NCBI GenBank assembly: GCA_905200545.1 | Contig: CAJKKQ010000002.1 | Coordinates: 62,001 to 126,000, forward strand | DNA from: an uncultured Oscillibacter sp. | GTDB taxonomy: Bacteria; Bacillota; Clostridia; Oscillospirales; Oscillospiraceae | Reading direction: 5' to 3' | Length of the DNA stretch: 64,000 bases | Part shown: in pieces, positions 18,372 to 25,470 of the stretch | How positions within the stretch are numbered: the first letter of the stretch is position 1 | Layout: each line of letters opens with the position of its first letter | Program-made: the position numbers and the translations under genes | The notes under the pieces: model-generated | What the model saw: only the letters and a program-made list of their open reading frames with translations | Database searches by the model: none | Told to the model about the DNA's origin: nothing

Positions 18372-19202
18372 TCAACCCTGTTTCTTTTCCGCCCGCAGCA
18401 GATCCGCCACATAGGCCGCGGCGCTCTGTCCGGCGATGAGCCCTTCTCCGGCGGCCTTGGACACCTGGAGGGGGCCTCCGGTGCAGTCTCCCGCCGCGAA
18501 CAGGCCCGGCAGGTTGGTGGCCATCTTCCGGTCCACCGCCACATAGCCGTTCTCCAGCGTCAGGCCCGGGAACAGGTCTCCCGGCGCTGCCGTGGGCCTG
18601 AGGATGAACACGCCCTCCACCTCCGCCGTTTCGCCGTCGCAGGTGACGGAACTCACCTGTCCGTCGCCCCGGATCTCGCAGGTTCTGGGATTGTTGAAAT
18701 AGGTAACGGAGCAGCCCAGCCCCCGGAGGAAATCCGCCTCCTTCCGGGCGGTATCCGTATACCCTAGCACCGCTACGGCCTTGCCCCGGTAGAGCATGCC
18801 GTCGCAGGTGGCGCAGTAGCTGACGCCCCGGCCCAGATGCTCCGTCTCGCCGGGGAATTTCTTCCCCCGGGAAACGCCTGCCGCCAGGATCACCGCCCGG
18901 GCGTTGTACATGTCGCTGCCCACGCTGACATACCAGCTGCCGGACACCGCCATGGCCGTCAGGGCCTTGCCGGAGAGGAATTCCACCCCGTCCCGCTCCG
19001 CATGGGAGCGCATCTCCCGCAGGAGCCCCGCGCCGCTGCGGCCGGGCATCCCCAGGTAGTTTTCCACCTTTTCCGCCCGCCACAGGGGATTTTCCTCCAG
19101 CGGATTGGACACCACCAGGACGTTGCGGCCCCGGGCCCGGGCATTGATGGCCGCCGACAGCCCGGCGGGCCCGCCGCCGATCACCAGGATCTCACAGGAC
19201 AT
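18372..19202 (-). CDS. Thioredoxin reductase-like flavoprotein lacking NADPH motifs
   Basis: 276 residues, shorter than the usual 305-320. The FAD site GGGPAGLSAAINA (residues 9-21), the redox motif CATC (130-133) and the C-terminal FAD signature GLFAAGDCTGGP are intact. The NADPH Rossmann motif, normally GGGDSA, reads GYTDTA (148-153), and the HRRxxFR arginine cluster that binds NADPH phosphate is missing. This pattern fits pyridine-nucleotide-independent (ferredoxin-linked) flavin thioredoxin reductases known from clostridia, although that is inference. It overlaps the ArsR gene by 11 bp and precedes trxA by 79 bp. Confidence 0.85.
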   Translation of the reverse strand: MSCEILVIGGGPAGLSAAINARARGRNVLVVSNPLEENPLWRAEKVENYLGMPGRSGAGLLREMRSHAERDGVEFLSGKALTAMAVSGSWYVSVGSDMYNARAVILAAGVSRGKKFPGETEHLGRGVSYCATCDGMLYRGKAVAVLGYTDTARKEADFLRGLGCSVTYFNNPRTCEIRGDGQVSSVTCDGETAEVEGVFILRPTAAPGDLFPGLTLENGYVAVDRKMATNLPGLFAAGDCTGGPLQVSKAAGEGLIAGQSAAAYVADLLRAEKKQG

Positions 19203-19500
19203 AGCCGGATACCTCCTCCCCCATCAACGCCGCCACCAGAGCGGCCACCTCCGCCGACGCGGCGTGGTAATAGACCTCGTTTCCCACCCGCTCGGCGGTG
19301 ACGATCCCTGCCGAACGGAGCTTTTGCAGATGCTGGGAGATACAGGACTGGGACATCCCGGTCCCCCGCTCCATACAGCCCACATTGCGGCAGCCCATCA
19401 CCAGCAGGCTGTGGACGATCCGCAGCCGCACGGGATTGGATAATGCCTTCAGCAGCGCCGCCCGCTCCTCGTAATCAATGTTCGTTTCCATGGGCTTCAC
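19192..19500 (-). CDS. ArsR/SmtB-family repressor
   Basis: 102 residues, a winged-helix dimer family that senses metals or thiol oxidants. The motif LLKALSNPVRLRIVHSLL leads to a cysteine-rich stretch MGCRNVGCMERGTGMSQSC (Cys37, Cys42, Cys53), then the recognition helix CISQHLQKLRSAGIV. The Cys spacing does not match the classic CxCxxC arsenic site. Control of a thioredoxin system suggests a redox or persulfide signal. The start could be the first ATG or Met4. It leads the operon. Confidence 0.88.
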   Translation of the reverse strand: MKPMETNIDYEERAALLKALSNPVRLRIVHSLLVMGCRNVGCMERGTGMSQSCISQHLQKLRSAGIVTAERVGNEVYYHAASAEVAALVAALMGEEVSGYVL

Positions 19501-19517
19501 CGCCTTCCTGTTTGTTT

Positions 19518-19547
19518 ATATTAGAATATCATAATGTTCTCATTATA
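19518..19547 (-). promoter_or_regulatory. Operator dyads and -10 box of the ArsR-trx operon
   Basis: Two adjacent AT-rich dyads, ATATT-AG-AATAT (19518-19529) and ATAATG-TTCT-CATTAT (19531-19546), overlap a minus-strand TATAAT (19542-19547). The arrangement suits an ArsR-family repressor. Confidence 0.6.
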
Positions 19548-19640
19548 GAAGTGGTTTATGCAACACTTTCCCGTTTTTTCAGAAATTTCCTCCGGGCTTG
19601 TCCCACGGCAAAAATTCCGCCTGCCGCCCCGGCGGGACCG

Positions 19641-19669
19641 TTGCTTTTAGGCCGGGAGTCTGGTATCAT
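19641..19669 (+). promoter_or_regulatory. Sigma-A promoter for rpe leader
   Basis: TTGCTT, a 17-bp spacer, TATCAT. It implies a 5' leader of about 210 nucleotides before rpe. Confidence 0.6.
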
Positions 19670-19675
19670 GAAACC

Positions 19676-19889
19676 AACAGCAAATTGGGAGCCGGCAGGA
19701 GATCCCGCCGGCTCCCTATTCAAAAAAGCGGCGGGCCCCGCGCCGGGGGCGGACGCTGCGCGAGGTAAACAACCGGGGGGCCACCTGCCGCTTGCACCAT
19801 CCTATGCGCCCGCGTTTTCCTGCGTCACCGGGCCTGGCCCCCATGTCCCGGCGCCTGGCCGCCGGAAATCAAAAAAGGGAGTGTTTTTT
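19676..19889 (+). ncRNA. Structured GC-rich leader or small RNA before rpe
   Basis: The region 19501-19889 holds no gene. After the promoter comes a strong hairpin (GGGAGCCGGC / GCCGGCTCCC, about 19687-19717). A second large stem follows (AAGCGGCGG near 19729 with CCACCTGCCGCTT ending near 19795), then further GC-rich inverted segments up to the AAGGGAG ribosome binding site. I could not match it to TPP, FMN, glycine, SAM, ZTP, SRP or 6S signatures. It could be an untypified regulatory leader of rpe, or an sRNA. Confidence 0.4.
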
Positions 19890-20534
19890 ATGGTCAAAAT
19901 CGCACCCTCCATCCTCTCTGCGGATTTTGCGAATCTGGAGCGGGATATTCAGCGGATCTCCACCGCCGATTATGTCCACGTGGACGTGATGGACGGCATG
20001 TTCGTCCCCAACATCACCATCGGCATCCCGGTGGTGAAATCCATCCGCCCCACCACGCAGCTGCCTCTGGACGTGCATCTGATGATCGTGGAACCTGTGC
20101 GGTATGTGGAGCAGTTCTGCGACGCCGGGGCGGATCTGGTGACAGTCCATGTGGAGTCCGACACAGAGGAGAACATCCACGCCGCCATTGACAAGATCCA
20201 CGCCAAGGGCAAGAAGGCCGGCATCGTCCTCAAGCCCAAGACCCCGGCGGAGGCGGCCCTTCCCTTCCTGGAAAAGGTGGAGCTGATCCTGGTGATGACG
20301 GTGGAGCCGGGCTTCGGCGGCCAGAAATTTATGGCGGACATGATGCCCAAGGTCTCCACCCTGCGCAAGTGGATTGATGAGAAGAATCCCGCCTGCGAGC
20401 TGGAGGTGGACGGCGGCGTGGCCCCGGACACCTGCAAGACCTGCATTGAGGCCGGTGCCAACGTGCTGGTGGCCGGCAGCGCCGTGTACAAGGCGGAGGA
20501 TATCCCCGCCCGCATTGCCCAGCTGCGGGGCTGA
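19890..20534 (+). CDS. rpe: Ribulose-phosphate 3-epimerase
   Basis: 214 residues. It interconverts ribulose 5-phosphate and xylulose 5-phosphate. Signature residues are APSILSADFANL, YVHVDVMDGMFVPNITIG, DVHLMIVEPVRYV, VEPGFGGQKFM and ELEVDGGVAPDTC, a complete metal-dependent TIM-barrel set. The ATG at 19890 follows AAGGGAG; the long upstream extension of the frame is a GC-rich artefact across the leader. It is followed 18 bp later by dcyD, then recR, all on the plus strand. Confidence 0.95.
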   Translation: MVKIAPSILSADFANLERDIQRISTADYVHVDVMDGMFVPNITIGIPVVKSIRPTTQLPLDVHLMIVEPVRYVEQFCDAGADLVTVHVESDTEENIHAAIDKIHAKGKKAGIVLKPKTPAEAALPFLEKVELILVMTVEPGFGGQKFMADMMPKVSTLRKWIDEKNPACELEVDGGVAPDTCKTCIEAGANVLVAGSAVYKAEDIPARIAQLRG

Positions 20535-20552
20535 GAATCAGGAGGTACTTTT

Positions 20553-21530
20553 ATGGCAAATACCACGCTGCCCCGGGTCTCCCTGGGCGTCTACCCCACT
20601 CCTTTTTATAAATTGGAGCGTATCAGCGCCCAGTACGGCCGGGACATCTGGATCAAGCGGGACGACCTGTGCGGCGTAGCCCTGGGAGGCAACAAGGTCC
20701 GCAAGCTGGAGTATCTGCTTGCCCAGGCCCGCTCGGAGGGCTGCGACACGGTGTTCACCACCGGCGGCGCCCAGTCCAACCACGCCATGCTCACCGCCGC
20801 CTGTGCCGCCCGGCTGGGGATGCAGACCATCCTGCTGCTGAAAAAGCGGGGCGTCACCGAGCGCCGGGGCAATCTGGTGCTGGACGACATCTACGGCGCC
20901 CAGGTGCGCCTGGTGGATACCGACGACTATCAGGACATCTACCGGGAGATGGACCGCCTCAGTGGGGAGCTGGCGGCCCAGGGCCACAAATGCTATCCCA
21001 TCCCCGTGGGCGGGTCCACAGCCTTGGGCGCGGTGGGCTATGTCCACTGCGTAGAGGAGATGGCCGCCCAGCTGCCCCAGGGTGTGGAGATGGGCCACAT
21101 CGTCTCCGCTACCGGCTCCGGGGGCACCACCGCAGGGCTCCTGCTGGGAGTCTCCCGCTGCCTGCCGGGAGCCAAGGTCACCGGCATCGGCGTGGACGAT
21201 GATCCCTTTGAGGACATCGTACCGGAGCTGGCAGCCGGAGCTGCAGAGCTGCTGGGGTGGGACCTGCCCCGCCGGGATGGCGACTTTGAAATGGTGTACC
21301 ACGTAGGCCCCGGCTATGCCATTCCCAATCCGGAGGACACCCCCTATATCCAGGAGCTGGCCCGGACGGAGGGCATTTTGCTGGATCCGGTTTACACCGG
21401 CAAGGCCTGGGCGGGGATGCTGCGTTTTCTGAAAGAGGGCTATTTCACCGGCGACGCGCCTCTAGCCTTTGTTCACACCGGCGGCGCCGCGGCCCTCTTC
21501 GCCATGGACCTGCCGGAAGCCTCGAAATAA
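20553..21530 (+). CDS. dcyD: D-cysteine desulfhydrase / ACC deaminase-family PLP enzyme
   Basis: 325 residues. It belongs to the tryptophan-synthase-beta fold group that includes D-cysteine desulfhydrase (to pyruvate, sulfide and ammonia) and ACC deaminase. The PLP lysine is in LGGNKVRKLEYLL (Lys48); GGAQSNHAMLTAACAARLGM and the phosphate-binding ATGSGGTTAGLLLG loop are typical. D-cysteine desulfhydrase is favoured by overall pattern, but substrate cannot be fixed from sequence alone. AGGAGG precedes the start. It lies in the rpe-dcyD-recR unit. Confidence 0.82.
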   Translation: MANTTLPRVSLGVYPTPFYKLERISAQYGRDIWIKRDDLCGVALGGNKVRKLEYLLAQARSEGCDTVFTTGGAQSNHAMLTAACAARLGMQTILLLKKRGVTERRGNLVLDDIYGAQVRLVDTDDYQDIYREMDRLSGELAAQGHKCYPIPVGGSTALGAVGYVHCVEEMAAQLPQGVEMGHIVSATGSGGTTAGLLLGVSRCLPGAKVTGIGVDDDPFEDIVPELAAGAAELLGWDLPRRDGDFEMVYHVGPGYAIPNPEDTPYIQELARTEGILLDPVYTGKAWAGMLRFLKEGYFTGDAPLAFVHTGGAAALFAMDLPEASK

Positions 21531-21548
21531 AGGAGCGTAAGGTACACC

Positions 21549-22148
21549 ATGGAATATTTCCCCGCACCTCTTGAAAAACTGGTGGAGCAATTCGCCCGGC
21601 TGCCGGGCATCGGCGGCAAATCCGCCCAGCGCCTGGCCTTTTATGTGCTGGGCCTGCCGGAGGCGGAGGCCCAGGAGTTTGCCGACGCCATCGTGGACGC
21701 CAAGAAAAGTGTCACCTGCTGCCCGGAGTGTCAGAACTTCACCGCCGGAGGGCTGTGCCCCATCTGCGCCTCCCCGAAACGGGACCCCTCCGTCATCTGC
21801 GTGGTGGCGGATCCCCGGGACGTAGCCGCCATTGAGCGCAGCCGGGAATTCAACGGCCGCTATCATGTGCTTCACGGCGTCATCTCCCCCATGAACCACG
21901 TGGGCCCCGACGACCTTTCCATCAAATCCCTGGTGGAGCGGGTGGCCAAGGGCGGCGTGGAAGAGGTCATCATGGCCACCAACCCCGACACGGAGGGAGA
22001 GGCCACCGCCATGTATATCGCCCGGCTCTTAAAGCCCTTCGGCGTCCGGGTGACCCGCTTGGCCTATGGCATCCCCGTGGGCGGACATCTGGAGTTTGCC
22101 GACGACGCCACGCTGATGCGGGCCCTGGAAGGCCGCCGGGATATTTAA
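21549..22148 (+). CDS. recR: Recombination protein RecR
   Basis: 199 residues, normal length. RecR acts with RecO and RecF to load RecA at single-strand gaps. A helix-hairpin-helix (LVEQFARLPGIGGKSAQRLAFYVL) is followed by the zinc finger CPECQNFTAGGLCPIC and a Toprim domain (VICVVADPRDVAAIERS; ATNPDTEGEATAMYI). The C-terminus, RLAYGIPVGGHLEFADDATLMRALEGR, is typical. No dnaX is adjacent. A terminator follows. Confidence 0.96.
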   Translation: MEYFPAPLEKLVEQFARLPGIGGKSAQRLAFYVLGLPEAEAQEFADAIVDAKKSVTCCPECQNFTAGGLCPICASPKRDPSVICVVADPRDVAAIERSREFNGRYHVLHGVISPMNHVGPDDLSIKSLVERVAKGGVEEVIMATNPDTEGEATAMYIARLLKPFGVRVTRLAYGIPVGGHLEFADDATLMRALEGRRDI

Positions 22149-22152
22149 CATT

Positions 22153-22176
22153 GAAAAAGTGCTTCTGCACTTTTTC
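22153..22176 (+). terminator. Terminator after recR
   Basis: GAAAAAGTGC, loop TTCT, GCACTTTTTC. Confidence 0.75.
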
Positions 22177-22218
22177 GAGAGGGATACAGCCCGCTGCGCG
22201 CATAATTTGGCCGTCATA

Positions 22219-22254
22219 GCAAAGCGGGGACCGGTGATACCGGTCCCCGCTTTA
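22219..22254. terminator. Bidirectional hairpin terminator
   Basis: AAAGCGGGGACCGG pairs with CCGGTCCCCGCTTT around a short loop. It lies just past the end of the minus-strand XRE gene. Confidence 0.8.
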
Positions 22255-22482
22255 TCATGGCTTGGGATAGGGCGTGGGATCATCTGTAAAGTCCACTAGA
22301 AAATCAATGCTGGTCCCATAAAACTCTGCCAGTTGAATCAAGGCCGCAACCGGAATGTTCACATTCCCCAGCTCGTAATCAGAATAGGTCGTCTGGTGCA
22401 CTTGCAAAAGTTCCGCCATCTGCCCTTGCGTCAAATCTCGGTCCTCCCGCAGAGCCCTCATATGCTGATACATGTCGCTCAC
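22255..22482 (-). CDS. Small XRE-family DNA-binding protein
   Basis: 75 residues, a single Cro/CI-type helix-turn-helix (MRALREDRDLTQGQMAELLQVHQTTYSDYELG) with the usual follow-on VAALIQLAEFYGTSIDFLVDFTD and no extra domain. It is divergent from a 54-residue Cys protein. The shared 83-bp intergenic region carries a large symmetrical operator, so it probably represses both itself and its neighbour. Confidence 0.9.
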   Translation of the reverse strand: MSDMYQHMRALREDRDLTQGQMAELLQVHQTTYSDYELGNVNIPVAALIQLAEFYGTSIDFLVDFTDDPTPYPKP

Positions 22483-22499
22483 CTCAAGAAAACCATATC

Positions 22500-22546
22500 A
22501 TAAGGGAAATACCCTTATTGACTTTTAAGGTTATTTCCCTTATAGC
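22500..22546 (+). promoter_or_regulatory. Divergent promoter with nested XRE operator
   Basis: ATAAGGGAAATA (22500-22511) and TATTTCCCTTAT (22532-22543) are perfect inverted arms. Each arm region also forms its own dyad, AAGGG-N5-CCCTT and AAGG-N7-CCTT. A plus-strand promoter TTGACT (22518-22523), 17 bp, TATAGC sits inside the arms. Confidence 0.8.
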
Positions 22547-22565
22547 GGTCCTGAGGTGGTTGAAG

Positions 22566-22730
22566 ATGGCTGAGACCTACCAAACCTGCCGGCACTTCCG
22601 CCGGCACTACGTAAAAATGGGCTGGCGGTACGACCCCATTTCCCAGGGGCACTGCGTCTATCCCCGGCTGAAGCCCCGCCGGGCGGACACCCCTGCCTGT
22701 CCCTGCTACCGTCCCCGGGAGGACGCATAA
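22566..22730 (+). CDS. 54-residue Cys/Arg-rich protein of unknown function
   Basis: The frame could start at 22518, but that codon lies in the -35 box. GAGGTGG stands before the ATG at 22566, giving 54 residues. It is basic and carries four cysteines (TCRHF, GHCVYP, ACPCY) plus several His, suggesting a small metal-binding domain. I do not recognise a named family. It has its own promoter under a dyad operator shared with the XRE repressor and ends in a strong terminator, so it looks like a tightly controlled stand-alone gene. Confidence 0.7.
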   Translation: MAETYQTCRHFRRHYVKMGWRYDPISQGHCVYPRLKPRRADTPACPCYRPREDA

Positions 22731-22766
22731 AAAAGCGGACCGGCAAAAGCCGGTCCGCTTTTTATA
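22729..22766. terminator. Bidirectional terminator
   Basis: AAAAAGCGGACCGGC, loop AAAA, GCCGGTCCGCTTTTT. It serves the small Cys protein (plus) and thiolase (minus). Confidence 0.92.
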
Positions 22767-22782
22767 ACTTGTTATCAGGCGC

Positions 22783-24039
22783 TCAGCACTTCTCGAAGAC
22801 AGTGGCAGTGCCCATGCCACCGCCGATGCACAGGGTAGCCAGGCCCTTCTTGGCCTCGGGACGCTTCTGCATCTCGTGGAGCAGGGTGACAATGATCCGG
22901 GCGCCGGAAGCACCAACGGGGTGGCCCAGAGCGATGGCGCCGCCGTTAACGTTGACCTTGCTCATGTCGAAGCCCAGCTCACGGGCAACGGCGATGGACT
23001 GAGCGGCGAAAGCCTCGTTGGCCTCCACCAGGTCGATGTCGTCGATGGTGACGCCGGCCTTGGCCATAGCGTTGCGGGAAGCAACCACGGGGCCGACACC
23101 CATGATCTTGGGATCGACGCCGCCCTGGCCCCAGCCGATCAGCTTGGCCATGGGCTTGAGGCCGTACTTCTCAACAGCCTCACCGGAGGCCAGGATGATG
23201 GCGGCAGCACCGTCGTTGATACCGGAGGCGTTGGCGGCAGTGACACGCTGGGTGCCCTTGTCCTCAGCATCCTGGATGCCCTTGGGCTCGAAGGTGTGGA
23301 CAACCTGGGGGTTGGGGGACTCGGGGCCCACGGGGAACGCGCCGCGCAGCTTGGCGATGCTCTCAGGGGTGACGCCCTCCTTGGGATACTCGTCGCGCTT
23401 GAACTCCACGATCTCCTTCTTGACCTTCACGGGGACGGGAACGATCTCGTCGTCAAAACGGCCGGCATCCCGGGCAGCGCAGGCCTTCTGCTGGGAAGCA
23501 GCGGCGAACTCGTCCTGCTCCTTGCGGGTGATGCCCCAGATATCGTTGATGTTCTCAGCGGTGGTGCCCATGTGATAGTTGTTGTAGGCGTCCCACAGGC
23601 CGTCCTTGATCATGGTGTCCACCAGCTTCTTGTCGCCCATGCGGGCGCCCCAGCGGGCATCCATGGAGGCGAAGGGAGCAGCGCTCATGTTCTCGGTACC
23701 GCCGCAGACCACGATGTCGGAATCACCGGCCAGGATGGAACGGGCGCCCTCGATGACGGACTTCATGCCGGAGCCGCAGACCATGCCCACGGTGTAGGCG
23801 GGAACGGAGTAGGGGATGCCAGCCTTGATGGAGACCTGCCGGGCAACGTTCTGGCCCTGGGCAGCGGTCAGGATGCAGCCGAACATAACCTCGTCCACCT
23901 GCTCGGGCTTCACGCCGGCACGGTTCAGAGCTTCCTTCACCACGATGGCGCCCATCTCAGCGGCGGGCGTGTTCTTCAGGCTGCCGCCGAAAGAGCCAAT
24001 GGCGGTTCTGCAGCAATTCACGACATAAAGATCTTTCAT
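22783..24039 (-). CDS. thlA: Acetyl-CoA acetyltransferase (thiolase)
   Basis: 418 residues. It condenses two acetyl-CoA to acetoacetyl-CoA, the first step toward butyrate-type products. Active-site Cys88 in [30 protein letters not shown] and the second Cys in [13 protein letters not shown] are intact. It is about 25 residues longer than typical clostridial thiolases (about 392), largely through a polar insertion around residues 230-265 before [15 protein letters not shown]. No other butyrate genes adjoin. It has a consensus promoter with repeated operator-like boxes. Confidence 0.95.
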   Translation of the reverse strand: MKDLYVVNCCRTAIGSFGGSLKNTPAAEMGAIVVKEALNRAGVKPEQVDEVMFGCILTAAQGQNVARQVSIKAGIPYSVPAYTVGMVCGSGMKSVIEGARSILAGDSDIVVCGGTENMSAAPFASMDARWGARMGDKKLVDTMIKDGLWDAYNNYHMGTTAENINDIWGITRKEQDEFAAASQQKACAARDAGRFDDEIVPVPVKVKKEIVEFKRDEYPKEGVTPESIAKLRGAFPVGPESPNPQVVHTFEPKGIQDAEDKGTQRVTAANASGINDGAAAIILASGEAVEKYGLKPMAKLIGWGQGGVDPKIMGVGPVVASRNAMAKAGVTIDDIDLVEANEAFAAQSIAVARELGFDMSKVNVNGGAIALGHPVGASGARIIVTLLHEMQKRPEAKKGLATLCIGGGMGTATVFEKC

Positions 24040-24133
24040 GATGTTCCTCCGTTTTGTTTTTTTGTTTGATTGGCAGCGGTGCGAGCCGCCGCCGCTGTTG
24101 CCAAATATGGATCCGGCAAGGAGTTCCGGGAGA

Positions 24134-24171
24134 TTGTCAAGTTTGTGACATTATTGACAATTTTTTGACAA
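24134..24171 (-). promoter_or_regulatory. Repeated TGACA boxes in the thlA leader
   Basis: TGACA occurs at 24146, 24156 and 24167, about one helical turn apart, with an inverted TTGTCAA at 24134-24140. The array lies downstream of the -10 and upstream of thlA, a position suited to a repressor. Confidence 0.5.
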
Positions 24172-24201
24172 ATCAGTGGATGCTACCCTGCTGTACTTAT
24201 G

Positions 24202-24230
24202 ATTATAGAGGGTCCCTCCCCCGCCGTCAA
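24202..24230 (-). promoter_or_regulatory. Sigma-A promoter of thlA
   Basis: The minus strand has TTGACG, a 17-bp spacer and TATAAT, about 165 bp upstream of thlA. Confidence 0.85.
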
Positions 24231-24277
24231 TGCAAATTTCTCAGTTTTACGCAAATTTGTTAAATCTTTGACAAAAC

Positions 24278-24314
24278 CACAGCGGTTTTCGTCATCTTGA
24301 CGAAAACCGCTGTG
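24278..24314 (-). terminator. Long perfect hairpin after the PpiC-like gene
   Basis: Arms of 17 bp (CACAGCGGTTTTCGTCA and its complement) with a TCT loop. Only a short T run (GGTTTTG) follows on the minus strand. It is probably the terminator of the lipoprotein gene. Confidence 0.65.
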
Positions 24315-24320
24315 AGGAGC

Positions 24321-25367
24321 TCACAACGCCTCCCGCTCCCGGCAAACGGCGTCGTAGAAAGCCGGAACCGACAGGGTTTCCAGCTTGGCGCCGGGCTCCG
24401 TATCCGCCTCTCCGGCTGCCGTCAGGAGCCGGCTGTCAAAGCAGTCGGCCCGGATGGCGGCATCATCCACCTCCTGGCGCAGCAGCAGATAATAGCCCTC
24501 CTCGGTCTCCACCACGCCGCTCCACTGGCCCACCGACAGGGCCCGCAAAGCCTCTTCCGCCGCCTGGGGCAGCGTACCGTCCCCGGCGGCAAAGGTACCG
24601 GGCTGGGCCGGGGCATCGTTTTCCGTCTGGGCCAGACGGGTGAACTCAGCCGCCCCGTCTGCCGCGCTGTTGATCTGGGAGAAGATGCTCTCTGCCCGGG
24701 TCTTTTTGTCAGCCAGGGCTTCGCTGTCCTCCGCCGCCACGCCCGCCGTGGATACCAGAATGCAGGAGGCCGCCAGATACTCCCGCCCGGCGGCAAACTC
24801 CGCCGTCTCCTCCGGCGTCACATAGAGGCCGCTGGATGCGTCACCGGAGCGTTCCAGCAGCTTGCGGTACAAACACGCATCCTCCGACAGGGCCTGGGCC
24901 TCCTCCCGGCCAAGTCCCATGCGCTCCAGGGCCTGGAGATACGCCTCCTCCCCACCGTACTCCGCCACTTTCTCCTGCCACTCCCCGTCCAGCTGTGCCT
25001 GGTCGTCCTCTGTCAGCGTCACGCCGTTTTCCTCCGCCAGGGTCTCCACGGTAGCGTAGAGGGCGGTATTTTCCAGGGCCTTGCGCCGGGCGTAATCCGC
25101 CAGGGGCTCTCCGGAGAGGGTCTGCTGCCAATCCAGGGTCCGGCCGGCGTCGTTCCAGGCAGTGCGGATCTGGTCGCACACGGCGGTGAGCCAGTAGAGG
25201 TACCGCCAGGCGGGCACCTCCCGGCCATCCACTGTCAGCAACACCTCGTCGTCGGCAATGCCGGAAGCCCGGCTTAAAAGCCCGCCCGCTCCGGCATCGG
25301 TTTTCCCACAGGCGCTCAGCAGCAGCGGCAGGCATACAAGCAGAGCAAAAATGCGTCGTTTCATCAT
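24321..25367 (-). CDS. Lipoprotein of the SurA/PrsA foldase type
   Basis: 348 residues. A lipoprotein signal peptide (MMKRRIFALLVCLPLLLSAC; lipobox LSAC) predicts anchoring outside the membrane. A helical SurA/PrsA-like N-terminal region follows, then a parvulin-like segment from about residue 200 (YLAASCILVSTAGV .. SQINSAADGAAEFTRLAQTENDAPAQPGTFAAGDGTLP .. GQWSGVVETEEGYYLLLRQE). It likely helps fold secreted proteins; whether isomerase activity remains is unclear. It lies downstream of mfd, as in many clostridia, but a terminator hairpin lies between. AAGGAG precedes the first ATG. Confidence 0.8.
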   Translation of the reverse strand: MMKRRIFALLVCLPLLLSACGKTDAGAGGLLSRASGIADDEVLLTVDGREVPAWRYLYWLTAVCDQIRTAWNDAGRTLDWQQTLSGEPLADYARRKALENTALYATVETLAEENGVTLTEDDQAQLDGEWQEKVAEYGGEEAYLQALERMGLGREEAQALSEDACLYRKLLERSGDASSGLYVTPEETAEFAAGREYLAASCILVSTAGVAAEDSEALADKKTRAESIFSQINSAADGAAEFTRLAQTENDAPAQPGTFAAGDGTLPQAAEEALRALSVGQWSGVVETEEGYYLLLRQEVDDAAIRADCFDSRLLTAAGEADTEPGAKLETLSVPAFYDAVCREREAL

Positions 25368-25412
25368 GTTCAGGCTCCTTTGCAGGTCGTCCCCCCATTC
25401 TATTCCACGGCT

Positions 25413-25452
25413 GTAAAAAATATGCGGCCCGGCATTTCAGCCGGGCCGCATC
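25413..25452 (-). terminator. Terminator between mfd and the lipoprotein gene
   Basis: ATGCGGCCCGGC pairs with GCCGGGCCGCAT (25422-25433 and 25440-25451), followed on the minus strand by ATATTTTTT. Confidence 0.88.
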
Positions 25453-25470
25453 TGTCACTTTTATGGCTTT

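Noticed and set aside
19676..19889. Known riboswitch or SRP/6S RNA before rpe
   Set aside because: Hallmark motifs of TPP, FMN, glycine, SAM, ZTP, SRP and 6S RNAs were looked for and not found; only an unassigned structured leader is reported.
19443..19889. N-terminal extension of Rpe in the same open frame
   Set aside because: The extension overlaps the ArsR gene's promoter and the structured leader; the family N-terminus begins at 19890 behind a good ribosome binding site.
24278..24314. Perfect 17-bp inverted repeat considered as an IS end or attachment site
   Set aside because: It is a single stem-loop right after a gene stop with no transposase nearby; a terminator explains it.
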